Origin: Daphnia carinata
Lineage: Eukaryota; Arthropoda; Branchiopoda; Diplostraca; Daphniidae
NCBI RefSeq assembly: GCF_022539665.2
Contig: NC_081333.1
Location: forward strand, 248,001 to 312,000
Length of the DNA stretch: 64,000 bases
Direction of reading: 5' to 3'
Part shown: positions 44,355-55,252 of the stretch, piece after piece
Position numbering within the stretch: the stretch's first letter is position 1
Layout: each line of letters opens with the position of its first letter
The notes under the pieces: model-generated
Database searches by the model: none
Told to the model about the DNA's origin: nothing
The model's input: only the letters and a program-made list of their open reading frames with translations
Made by a program: the position numbers and the translations under genes

Positions 44355-47300
44355 AATGAAATGTCATATTTTGTTTTCTTACCTGGGCAACGGCCGTTGG
44401 TTTGCTGGCCGACGACAAAGGACACGATTTGGCACTGTTGCCAGATAATTTCACCATGCCAACCGGTGGTGATGGTGTAGTCTTTTTAGGAGGATGGCTT
44501 CCGGCTATAGAAGAAGAAGAGGCAGCAGCAGCAGCAGCGCCAATGGCGGCCGAGGCGACATTCAAATGATTGGTGACACTCGAGCCAGACAGTTTGGCCC
44601 TCCAGCGAATCAGATTCGGACTGACCGGAACAGACGAACTGCCAGCGCCACTCTTGCACGCAGCGGCCGGAATCGACAACGTTTTGGCACTCGACTGAGA
44701 CTGAGGCGAAGGGCTCGTCTCTCGCGATTTATTAATGAAACCCGGACGAGGGATCAAATTCCGGCCGTTGGTGCCAACAACGTCCGGCGTGCTGCTCGGC
44801 TTCGCAGCCGCGCGCATTCCGGACGGGATCTTGGAATCGGGCAAGGGCGGAGTCGATTCCCTCGTCGAATTGAATTTAGGACTGGCCGATCGATCGCGAA
44901 ACGAAATGCTCCCGTCTTTCGATTTCGTTTGGCCTTTGGGCGGCATCTCTTCCGTCGCTTCCGGGCTGGTTGCCGAAACCGATTTCTTAGACGAAGAGGA
45001 CGACGAGGATGTCGGCGGCCGGAATATCTTTGTGCCCATCACTAATTTGTGCTTCTCATTAGCCAATGGCGATGGAGGCGACGTGGCCGGATCGGCGTTT
45101 TTAACAAACTCGATGCGGCCCTTTTCGACGATGATGTTGGGCGGAGGCGCGTTGTGCCGGCCGACAGAGTGTCGCATCTTCAACGGGATGGACGACGACT
45201 TGGCCAGTTGGGATGGCGAACTGGGCGCCGAGAGGGAGCCCGTCAAGAGTTGATGTTGGCCCGGCAAGGGACTGGTCGGGATGTTTCCGTGAAGGCGGTT
45301 CATCATGGCCGATCCGGCCGTCAAACTGTGGGCCGTCGCTTTGCCCGCGGTGGCGGAGCAAGTCGAGTCGGGACGCGTCAACACTTCCGGCACGTGTTGG
45401 GGTAGCGATCGTGCCATGCGTGAAATCCTTCCAGCGCTGGACGAAGTGGATCCCGTCGTCCCTGCCGATCGTTGATATCCAGCCGCAATGTCTTGATTTC
45501 CCCTTTTAAAAAAAAAATAGAAAATGAAATTTAAAATAAATGTGGGCCACACGGTGTGTGTGTGTGTGTGTGTGTGTGTGAGAAGCCAATGTACACAAAT
45601 GTTATTTATTTGACAGAGAACATCATGACCTCGACTTGTTCGGCGTGAGTCACGAGCTCATTAAAAACGGTTATTCGATCACAGGACTAAGGGAAAAAAA
45701 AGGTGGGAACAGTCAACAAACAAAAAGATGTTCCAGCCGTTCCAAAAACGAGCCTCAATCACCTGTTTTTTTTTTTTTTCTTCTTCATTTTGATTTATTT
45801 TTCTTGTTCAAACAAAACAAAAAAAAAAAACGAACAGCTGCCAAACGTTTTTGTGTGTGCCCTATAGCGGCCGAGTGTGTGGAGATCCCGACCCAAATTG
45901 GGGCTGAAGGGGGGAAACAGCAGCGGGAGCCCCGTTTTTGCCCCGAGATCGATAGATAAAGATAAGAAACGAGCAAACCGCTTATGTATCGATAGCAAGT
46001 CAAGCAGCAGCAGCTGAGACTCTCTTTTCCCCCCCTGGCTCATTACCCACTGCCTTATACGGTCACGACGTCCCGGTCTTTCACGTTCACCGTTTTTCTC
46101 TGTGCCTCTGCAACGTAATAGAAATAAAGAAGAAGAAGAAGAAGAAGAAACAAAACAAATAAATCGATCATAAATCTGCCGTTTCATTTTTTTTCCAAAC
46201 GCGTCCTCATTCAAAATGATGATTATATTCGAGAGGCAATTAAATTTGATGAAAAGCGTCTGGCCCGTTTCACGCAACAACAAATCATCACGTGCGTCTC
46301 GTTCGAAAAAAAAAAATGTTTGTGTGTAGATATCGATGACGTAAACATCCAAGAAGGAAAAAAAAAAAAAAAAACATTTTCCCGCACTTTCCTCGACGCG
46401 TGTGACAAAATAAATAATCGCATCATCAAAAAAGGGAAGGAAGAGAGTCTATCAAACAGGGAGCTTACACACTTCAGAAATAAAGAAAGAGGTTTAACAC
46501 ACACAGGTAACAAGCGATCGCTAATGACTTGTGTCGAGTCACGTGACCATATCGGGATCAATCAAAAATTTCATTCCAGTCACCCACTTATTACTTTAAA
46601 TGTCTATTTCCCTTGAATTGCAACTTGTTAACGTTAATCATTTTTTCTAAAAATGAACTAAAAATTTTGTCCATTCCAATGAAACTAGAAGTAATTAAAA
46701 ATTTTGGAATTCTCGAAACGATGTCCTACTTTGGGAATTTCTTTAGAAAAAAAATATGGAAGACAAGTCAGAGCAGTGAAAGATATGATGACTTTGCGGG
46801 TATGACTCATTGAGAGAACCAAAAAAAGAAGAAGAAAAAAAAAAAAGGACAACCTTGGCCCAGGTGTCCGAGACTTGTTGGCGTGTTCTATCTTATAAAA
46901 ACATATTTTTTTTTCTCTCTCTTTTCACGTTTTCTCTCTATGTTGATATGATGGGGCCACACCAGACACACACACACACACACTCAAACGCTTTCTAAAA
47001 AAGGAATAGACACTCACGCAAGCAAAAAGAGACACGTTGCCGCCAAATAGCCACCCCCAAGGTCGTATAGACAGGTGGGCTTCTATTTTTCCCGTTGAAT
47101 CAAAAAATCTTTTTTAAAAGAAAACTCTGTCCCTGGACTTGACGTCCCCAAAAGTAAAAACTAGAAAAAAAAAAAGTCTGCGTGTGTGTAATATAATCTC
47201 AAAGGCAAATAATCGTAATCATAAAAAAGAGAGCGACTTCCTTGTTGATTCAGAAAAAAGAAAATGGTGTGACTCACTCAACTCACGCGCGCTCACTCCA

Positions 47301-48750
47301 AAATTCTTTTTTTTTTTTTTTTAAAGGTAAGAAAAAGGGAGAGACCAGGTGCAGCAGTCAAAAAAAAAAAAAAGAAAAAGCCTCAGGTTCTATTTCTTTT
47401 TTTTTTTGCGACGAACGACGGTGTGACCTCCAGTGTTAACTCTTTGAGCTGCGCAGTGGCTCAAGAGAGAGAGGGGATGATTCATCGGGACCTTCTCTCA
47501 ATGGCCTTTCCCATCCCCAAACGTCTAAAAACACACACACACACACAAATGGTGTTAGGGAGCAATTGGTTAGATCCAATTAAGGTGCGATCCTCCAAAC
47601 ACACACCACAAGTGGTTCACAGGTTATTGATCCTCCCGACTTTGCAACACCGCACACCCATCCCCATAATTGGTCAAGACACACAGAAAATCTAGAACTC
47701 GCCCCAGCCAATAAACACAAAAACACATTAGCATAAATACAAATATTTATTTCAGGTGTGTCTCTCATTTTTGGGTGTTGGCCGATCAAACATTCCGATG
47801 GCCCTATCATCGATTACGTAAATCATTTCCGTCCCTTCTCTATTAAATCATCCTTTTTTTTTTCGCATTCGCTATCTGTGACGCAATCAAGACACCTGTT
47901 CTTTTGTTATCAAAACAAACGTGTGTGTGGTTCAAATTGTTTTTTTTTTTTCTTAAAAGCCGTGATTTGTTTTTGCGGTTCTGCGGTTTCAAATGTAAAC
48001 AAAGTTTTGCGCGTTACACGGACAAAGCGCGTGTTCAATACAGCCCAGGTAATTACTAGCTCTTCCCTCCTGGGAATTATTTAAATTTACCGATTTCCTC
48101 CGTGTGCGGGTAAAAAGAGAATGAAGCGGTCAGAAACCTCCCAAGTGGATCTGATTAGGTGGTCAAACCATTTTTGGATGGGGGGGGGGATAGACCTAAT
48201 AATGAATCCCGCATCTAAAGAGATTGTGTGTACCGGAGAGAGAACGGGGAAACATGTTGTACACGACAAACTGAATTATGAATGAATGACTCATACGCAC
48301 GGAGAGAAAAAGAGAGGGTATGAGTAAGAAAACGAATAACCTTTTGGCCAATTTAGGAAGTCAGCACACAAAAGGTGCAGCCTCATTTCAATATCCTCTT
48401 CGACTTTTTGTTACCAACAACAACTCGACAAATGAATTGTGGCGGTCGCAGTTTTTCTCTTCTCTACGCACGGCCCTCCATTTTCTTTCTCTTTTTTTTT
48501 AGTGAATGAAAAATTCACGCTACCGTATATGGTCTCCCGAGTCTACACACACACACACCGATAACAATCTTTTATTGTTCAAAAAGGGGGAGATACGACA
48601 CGTCATGAAAAAACACCCTCCCCTTGAAAAAAAAAAAAAAAAGGTTTTCCCTGTCGATTGTTTTTGTTACCTGGCGGATTGGTGGTGATTTTGGGTGCGG
48701 TGGGCGGCTTCGTTCTTGCTGGCCAACGTTTTAAACAGGTTGAGCACCAT
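35492..48750 (-). CDS. NCKAP5/NCKAP5L (Cep169)-like microtubule-associated protein; 5' part incompletely resolved
   Basis: Recognised exons: 48671-48750, 44383-45502, 39941-40002, 39532-39567, 39245-39348, 39087-39156, 38311-38548, 36942-38183, 36734-36862, 35704-36665, 35492-35638. From 39567 to the end the frame is intact for 976 codons. The first exon starts MVLNLFKTLASKNEA and joins in phase to a large Ser/Pro-rich exon containing an SKIP motif (SxIP, EB1-binding type). The middle is coiled coil with FDKCLDEIANHVVQALISQK and SDLEQRNVALNLL, matching the NCKAP5-family signature. The C-terminal half is disordered, Ser-rich and acidic (KDEGYSTMSSD). Known family role: plus-end and centrosomal microtubule binding. 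The exon 44383-45502 ends in phase 0 while the 62-nt exon ending at 39941 needs phase 1, so an exon between 40003 and 44382 is missing from this model or that acceptor differs. Confidence 0.6.
38195..38242. repeat. 48-bp poly-T tract inside an intron of the NCKAP5-like gene
   Basis: Uninterrupted T run of about 48. On the coding strand it is poly-A about 10 nt before the acceptor at 38184, so that acceptor lacks a normal pyrimidine tract. Length may be unreliable in the assembly. Confidence 0.85.
40003..44382. other. Intronic region of the NCKAP5-like gene, homopolymer and microsatellite rich
   Basis: Dozens of A or T runs of 10-30 bp, (CA)n near 42250 and 44018-44040, G/C runs near 42455 and 43400. 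One or more small coding exons are expected here but none could be picked with confidence. A CRE/TATA cluster lies at 43182-43290. Confidence 0.6.
43182..43290 (+). promoter_or_regulatory. Candidate internal promoter: CRE palindrome, two TATA-like boxes and TCAGT initiator
   Basis: TGACGTCA at 43182-43189, TATATAT at 43204-43210, TATATTA at 43249-43255 and TCAGT at 43286-43290, in a locally GC- and CpG-rich patch within AT-rich intron. CRE and TATA are near-symmetric; the initiator reads on the plus strand, antisense to the host gene. Spacing from the second TATA to the initiator (about 39 bp) is longer than ideal. Confidence 0.35.
45503..48670. other. First large intron of the NCKAP5-like gene
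   Basis: Non-coding, with (GT)n at about 45553-45580, (GAA)n near 46130-46150, (AC)n near 46970 and 47530, and many poly-A/poly-T runs. No nested gene was recognised on either strand. Confidence 0.6.
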
Positions 48751-51499
48751 CTTGGTAGGCCCCAGCTCTTTTGTATTTTTGAAAGAAAAAAGAAAACAAA
48801 AGAAAGTCGTTCACTTGTCAAGTCACGCACACACCTGCGCGACTCACCAGCCCCAGTCTCTCTCTTTCCCACAGGGGTCGCCCCCGAAGCCAACAACAAC
48901 AACCTCACACAAAATTCCACACGCTGCACACACACACACCACACTCGCTCACACACACAACACTTACGACGAATTTTTTTAAAACTTTTCTCTGTGTGTG
49001 TTGGATTTTACTTTTTAAAGAAAACAAATCAACACACTACACACTGGAGGGTTTCGGTTGTGTTCGGACCAGTTTCGAACGAGTGGCCATGTTGTTTTTT
49101 TTTGGGGTCCCCCCTTTTCTTTGCCCCACAGTTCACGTGGCCGATGCAATTCGTAGCCAACTTTTATTTCTTTTTATGTGTGTGTGTGGGGGAAGTTTTT
49201 TTTTTTTTCTTTTTTAGGGACGTGTTTAAACGTGAACGAAAGAAAAAAAAAGGGGGGGATGATGGGAGAAATGGTGTGAGGAAACCGGATGGAACACGGT
49301 CCTCGTGCGACGAGAGCCCAAAGGCGACTGAACTGAAAAAGGGAAGGGATTTAAGTGTTTGGAGGGGGAACAACACTAGCGCCTCTAGTGATCAGACGAG
49401 AGAAATACTAAAGAAAAAAAAATAAATCCATTCAAAAACACGACTCTCACTCAACAACAACAGAAAAAAAAAGAGTTTCAGACTTCCGGGCACGATGCCA
49501 AAATAAAAAATTCAAAGAAAAAAAAAAAAAAAAACTTTTCTTCTTCACGGTGATTGATAAATCGTGTAAACATCAATGAAAGAAAAAAAATTCTTATTTT
49601 TAACGGGCGACTACTACTATATTAGTCAATGAAAAAAAGAAAATCATTAAACGACGTCTCTCTGAAAATGGTGACTTTGGAAGCCCATCATCATCGTCTT
49701 ATGGTCACACACAGCTGCGACTTGTGCCCATCCATCAAATCAAAATATGTTTCGCGTGCGTTCACCATGAATATACACACAACAACGAGAAATACCATCC
49801 AATCGGCAAGGCGAAAACGAACGCACACACGAAAAAAAAAAGTAGGGAACATGTCAACCTTGACTCGTCTCGGCAGAGATTTTCATTCGACTCACGTATA
49901 GAGAACGAGACCATCCATATATAGTGTTCGTCAAATATGTATATATCGCCCGTTGCATCGTGCTTTTTTGCACGACTTTTTTTTTTATAATCAAGAGAAC
50001 CCCATAGTTGGCTTTCTCACGCCTCTCTGTTGCCCCGGCCACAATGGACCGATTTTTTTCTTTGCTCTCTTGTTTACTTTGTCGGCCTCTCGACCTGAAA
50101 TTAAAGTCGCATTAGCTCGTCGCAGCAGCTGACCCAGTTGAACAGATGTTTGTTTTTCTTTTTTCTTATTTCTTTATTTTTTGTAGTTGATAAAGAAAAA
50201 TTCTTGGGACGTACGTCGTCGCCCCGTGATTTATAAGACGTGCATAATCATCTCGATAGATTATGCATACCTTTAAGATGGGCGTGCATAATCTCATTTC
50301 ATCACGCGTCGTCTGCAAGCCTTTCCCAAATAACCACCCACTCCACCCATGCTTTTTTTTTTTTTTTTTAAATCTCGAGACGATGACAAGGGCCGAGTCT
50401 AATTGAGTCGTTGAAGACCAAGAGGGCAGCTAATAATATATTAGAAATGAAGATACTCACAAAAGCAGCTGCTTCCCCCGTTCCAGCTGATTGTTGATGA
50501 ATAATTCCGTAAAGGTTTGTTTTCATTATTCATCATCTCTCCTTCAATTCCAGGATGTGATTGCTCAGCTGACTGATTGTAAAACGTAGTATCAATGGCT
50601 GATAATGTTCCTTCGATGATGTGGAAATGAAACATGATATGCTCGAGGGGGTTGAGGTGTTCAATGATACAGCTGCCGGCAAACACAAGCATAAATCAAT
50701 CTAGAAACAAAAAGGGCCACATTAATAATGCATGTTTCAATCAGTTTGGGTTGTGAATTTATGGACTTGTTATATTACAGGGGTTGTTGTTGTAAATCAA
50801 TCGTGACTGATGAGATTCCAAGAATGCATCACACACACCGGATCGAAATAAATGCCTTATCTCCCCCGTCCCTCCCAAATATCGATTGGCCTGCTTTCAA
50901 CCAGAATGGATTGGTGTTACAAGGTAACCCATAACGGGTCGTATACATACATATCTACCCACTATCGTAGCTACACAACAGGTTATTACTATTATATACT
51001 CGGACATTGAAAACCTGATCCCGCGATTTGGGTTGCCATCGACGAGTAAGTCCATTAGACAAGACCTGTTTTCATATAATCAGTCAACACCTACATCGAC
51101 ATAAAAGAAAAAAAAACTTGTAATATTCTCGAGAGAAACTCTTACCAGTTTTCCACATGGCTGTCGCACAAATTCCATGTAACTTTTAAACAACTTTTTT
51201 TTCTTTTTTTAGAACGTTCTTTGTTCCGTGACGACTAGATGGCGTTTGTAGTTACTCTTCAACATCATAGATGTCCGTATTGGAAAATGAAAACAAACGA
51301 ATGGAATTGGCGTTCAGCAACTGATAACATGAGCGATAATAGTTTAAATATAAAAAAACAAGCTCAGATGATTAAGAAAAAAAACGAGGAAAAGCCAAAA
51401 TCGCGAATGGTGGCGCTGGCGTCTACCGGTTTTCGCTCTTCCATCTTTCTCACTTCCCAACCGTCATGCAGCTGAAATCCTTCAAGAGACCCTTTTTTC
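48751..51499. other. Divergent intergenic region between the NCKAP5-like and ankyrin genes
   Basis: Simple-sequence rich to about 50.1 kb, then more complex. No gene recognised. Contains a cluster of TGCATAATC motifs (50241-50293) and should hold the promoters of both flanking, divergently transcribed genes. Confidence 0.5.
50241..50293. promoter_or_regulatory. Cluster of three TGCATAATC sites (POU/Oct-like)
   Basis: TGCATAATC at 50241-50249, its reverse complement GATTATGCA at 50259-50267, and TGCATAATC again at 50285-50293. Three 9-mer matches in 53 bp is unlikely by chance and resembles POU or homeodomain binding sites. It lies between two divergent genes. Confidence 0.4.
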
Positions 51500-51507
51500 T
51501 ATAAATA
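51500..51507 (+). promoter_or_regulatory. TATA box of the ankyrin gene
   Basis: TATAAATA at 51500-51507. A start site about 30 bp on would put the in-frame ATG at 51531 at or near the cap, which favours the downstream start at 51819. Confidence 0.55.
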
Positions 51508-51818
51508 AGACGACGAGCCATCCTGCGGATATGCTGCTTTGCCACGCACCCCTTTGCAGATCCTTTTCTTTTACAAACGCACACGCCAACAGGCGCCAGT
51601 ATTATTGCGTCCGTAGCTGGAACAACTGGAACAACGCAGCAACAGCAGCTGCCAGCCTTTTAAAAAAACCAGCACTCACACACACACACACTCAACCAAA
51701 ACAACACAAAATATGGCTTCCATCAGCCGTTGAAGAAAAGGACAACAAGTTGAGGAGTTTCTCCAGTGTACAGAAAAGAAAAGTGCAAGAATTCCAACGC
51801 CCATTTCTCATTTGTGAC

Positions 51819-53933
51819 ATGGCACAAAGGTTCAGTCTCGGCAACGATGACATGCCACCAGTGGTTCCCGGTCGAAGTCGTTCACCGTCCTACGTCCGAA
51901 GTATATCCGCCTCTCAAGTGCCGACCATGTCCTCGTCACAGAACAACAACAAACCGCCGCCCGTTCCAAGAAATTCGCTGATTCGCAGTAAAAGTGCTCA
52001 ACTCTATCAACAACAACAGGTATACGGGCCATTAACAAAAAGATTGGCATTTTGCAATTGATGTGTTTTGTTATACAAGGGTAATCAAGTCATGACGTCA
52101 TCAGCTCCCTTCGTAAAGGTCAACCACCACGATCTGTCCGCGGGAGGCAACAAAAACAACAACAACAACAATAAAGATCATCGATTGAATGATGTCCACG
52201 TAACAACACCAGCAGATGGCGAACCGATTGTATTATCAAAGAGTTTTACCTTCGAATCACCCAATGGCGTCCGTCGCAAAATTCCTGTAACGCCCGTCCT
52301 CTCCACTGGACCTAAAAAATCCAATCAACATCACGACACTCTTCATTATCGGTATTTTCCTAATTACAATTCAATTACCCGAATTAGAAGTTGAACATTT
52401 GACATGAAACAAGGCACGGAACGTTGGTGTTTCCAACGGATGGTCTTGTCCAGCCAAAGGCTATTGACTCGTCCGGCATTTTCACTTCCGTATTGAACTC
52501 TCCAAGTCAAAGTCCATCGGAGGCTGTGATGAGTCCAGCTGCCAGCCCACCAATAATCCAGTTCAGCCATCCAGCTGCGATGTTCAATCAGTTTGTCGTG
52601 TCGCTCGTCGATCATAGCGTTTTGAAATTGTGCCAAGATGGCGACGCTGGCGCCTTGTCCCGATACCTAAGTCTCCATCACGACAAGATTTCAGCCAGAA
52701 ATTTAAATGCTATCGATCAAACGGGAAAAGTATGTCATCTTAAATGAGTTTTTTGTTAAACGTTAACGTCTTATTCTTTTGCTGTTAATCAGTCAGGTTT
52801 GTTGCATGCGGCCATGACAGGCAATGTGGCCATCGCTCGTCTTTTAATTAAATTACCTGGTCTGGAAGTTAGTTTGGCTGATAATGAAGGTAACACTGCC
52901 CTTCACCTGGCCTCACAAGCAGGTAAACAATATCAAATGATGAAATGAATGGCTGAAATCTATAAACAATTGCATAACAGGTCATGCAGATGTCGTTAGT
53001 CTACTGACATTGTGTCCAAATTTAACCATCGACATACGCAACAATGCCGGCCTTACTGTAATTATATACCCCGTCTTTTTCAAACTTTGGAAGATAATTG
53101 AATTGCTTTTCGTTTGTTATGCAAAGGCTTTAATGAAAGCTGCTTTGCAAGGCCGAGTTCGATGCACTCGGCTGCTTTTATTGGCCGGCGCATCGCCCGT
53201 CCTGAGGGATTTCGGACGGGGACTTTGCTCGGTTGAATGGGCTCGGCTAACGGGCCGTTCCAAATGCGCCGAAATTATCGACAAATACATGGACAAGATG
53301 CAACTCAACCCGGGACTTGGATTGAAATCATTTCATCACGGTGGAGTGGTAGCCTCTTCTGAGCCCAGCCTCCAGCAATTCTCCAAACGATCGTCTCTTG
53401 TCCTCCTCCCATCAGCCAAGACCAAAGATTCTTGGGTAACTTGGTTAATTAAAAAAAATAGGAAAATTAGAATTTAATTTTTAAAACGAATGAAATAGGT
53501 TAAAAATACATTGAAGAAAGCCATTCGAATTGTTAGCGGTGGAGGATCGGATCAGAATGGAAACAGCAAAGGATCGACGTTTAGCATTGCGTCTCAATTG
53601 ACGGGCAGTGGAGTCATGGGCGCCAGTGTTTTATTGCCCGGTGATCCGTCTCGAAGATCTTCCATGCCCGTCTTGCCTACCAATAACTCGGGTGGAGCTG
53701 CTGGTTTTGTTGCTGAATTGTTTGATCGACATCGCTCGCAAGGTCGTTCGCCATCGCCTCATCCGCCGACATCTTTCAACGTGCCCAGGATTCAAGTCTC
53801 TTACTGGAACAATACGGTAGGAGGCAATATCCCTCCACCACCGTCCAGCACACCGAAAATTATACCGGGCGAAATGAGACCGCAAACGAGTAGCCGCAAC
53901 CGGCAACGTTCAAGGAGTTCAATTCGATCCTGA
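51819..53933 (+). CDS. Ankyrin-repeat protein resembling ANKRD33, 579 aa
   Basis: Seven exons: 51819-52019, 52080-52351, 52414-52729, 52793-52922, 52981-53057, 53127-53435, 53499-53933 (1740 nt). The start MAQRFSLGNDDMPPVVPGR was chosen over an in-frame ATG at 51531 because of the TATA position and the low-complexity sequence between. The N-terminal third is disordered, Ser/Pro/Asn rich. Ankyrin repeats occupy roughly residues 225-365: SGLLHAAMTGNVAIARLLI, GNTALHLASQAGHADVVSLL, then ALMKAALQGRVRCTRLLLLA with GRGLCSVEWARLTGRSKCAE. The ALMKAA...RLLLLAGA...EWA..GR pattern is characteristic of ANKRD33-type proteins (vertebrate photoreceptor ankyrins). The C-terminus is disordered, ending RNRQRSRSSIRS. 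Known relatives act as nuclear or cytoplasmic regulators in sensory cells; role here is inferred. AATAAA at 53993-53998. Confidence 0.8.
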
Positions 53934-53989
53934 AATGTTTTTAAAATGGAAAGGTCAATATATTGAAAATTAAAAAACAACAGATGATT

Positions 53990-54430
53990 GCGAATAAAAT
54001 CTGTTGATTATATGTCATGTGATGGATATCATGACCGAATACAAATGAAGGAGAACTATATATTTAAAAAGAACATACGTTAATTAGTTTCAGTTTGTTG
54101 ACTTGCTCCTTCTGTGATGTTATACTCAATGAAGATTAGCTATGTGCCAATAAACAAGGGTTCTTTTTCTATGACATCGCAGACAGTTTGTCCAATTGTT
54201 CATTTACCTATGGAGAAAGGAAGTTCTAACTCAAGAATAAAATCATTTGAGTACATTGCATGTGATAGATGCCATGACCGACTACAAATGAAGGAGAACT
54301 ATATACTTTAAAAAACTTAGTTGAATGCTGGTTTAGCCAATGAAGATGAACTATGTGCCAATAAAAAGGGATTAATTTTCAATGATATCGCAGACAGTTT
54401 GTCCAATTATTCATTCACCTATTGCAGAAA
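53990..54430 (+). repeat. Two-copy tandem duplication of ~243 bp at the 3' end of the ankyrin gene
   Basis: The block with AATAAAATC, ATGACCGAATACAAATGAAG and GAGAACTATATA (from 53993) recurs from about 54236 as ATGACCGACTACAAATGAAG, and the later GTGCCAATAAA and CGCAGACAGTTTGTCCAATT blocks recur at the same spacing. The copies have diverged. Each carries AATAAA, so alternative polyadenylation is possible. Confidence 0.8.
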
Positions 54431-55252
54431 GAATTACTTCAAGACCACGAAGATGGTAGGACTGCAGTGGAATGTGATTCAAATAATTTTCCCACTTTAA
54501 AACTGTGATTTCCTGCGAATGGGAAAATTCCAGTACGATGTTTAGAGGTCCTATCAAAATGTCGGAATAAAAAGACAAAGAGAACACGTCTGACAATATC
54601 CTATACATTAAATGGGTAATGGCGCAAATGATACAGATGACAAGGGCAGTCATAATAGATTGAAAGAGGGCGGAGCTATAGAAGAATGTGAGAAAAAGGG
54701 AAACATGGAATTGATTTTCTTTTTTGGTTAATTTTCATATACTGGGATTTCATACTGACCACAAGGGAAACGTCACAAACAAAACTAAATTCTTAATTTT
54801 TAAAACTATTGTCATATTAACTAAAACTTAAACATATTTTTTAGTTGAAATGAGATTTCTATTTTAGGGATCGCTCGAAGAGTTAGAGACACATATTCAA
54901 AATCTGAAAAATGCATAGTCGGGCAACAAAAAAGGAGAAACGACTAGAACTTGTGTGAATTCTTGTTATACTTGAGTTTCTGCTGCACGCAATCAGAACT
55001 TGGAGGGGCGGATAAATATGGCTTTGAAAACGTTTGGGTGGAATAAATTATAATCAAATAAAACAATTAAAAGGACGGGGAATGGCAGGGTTAACAGTTA
55101 TTTTGTATATAAAATTAACTAACAGACCTATCCCGAGAGTATTTAATTCTTCCTTGGCAAAATGTTACGAATGTCTTTGTCTTTTTTTTTTATGTTTAGG
55201 GAATGCCTAATGAATCGAAGAGATTTAAGAAAGAGAAAGAGAGAAAAGGATG
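54431..55252. other. Intergenic, no gene recognised
   Basis: AT-rich region between two converging genes; should hold the 3'UTR of the MPP7-like gene. A minus-strand frame near 54411-54653 looks like chance. Confidence 0.5.

Noticed and set aside
51531-51818. N-terminal extension of the ankyrin ORF to ATG 51531
   Set aside because: The ATG lies about 30 bp after a TATA box, so at or before the cap site, and the intervening sequence is low complexity with CA repeats.
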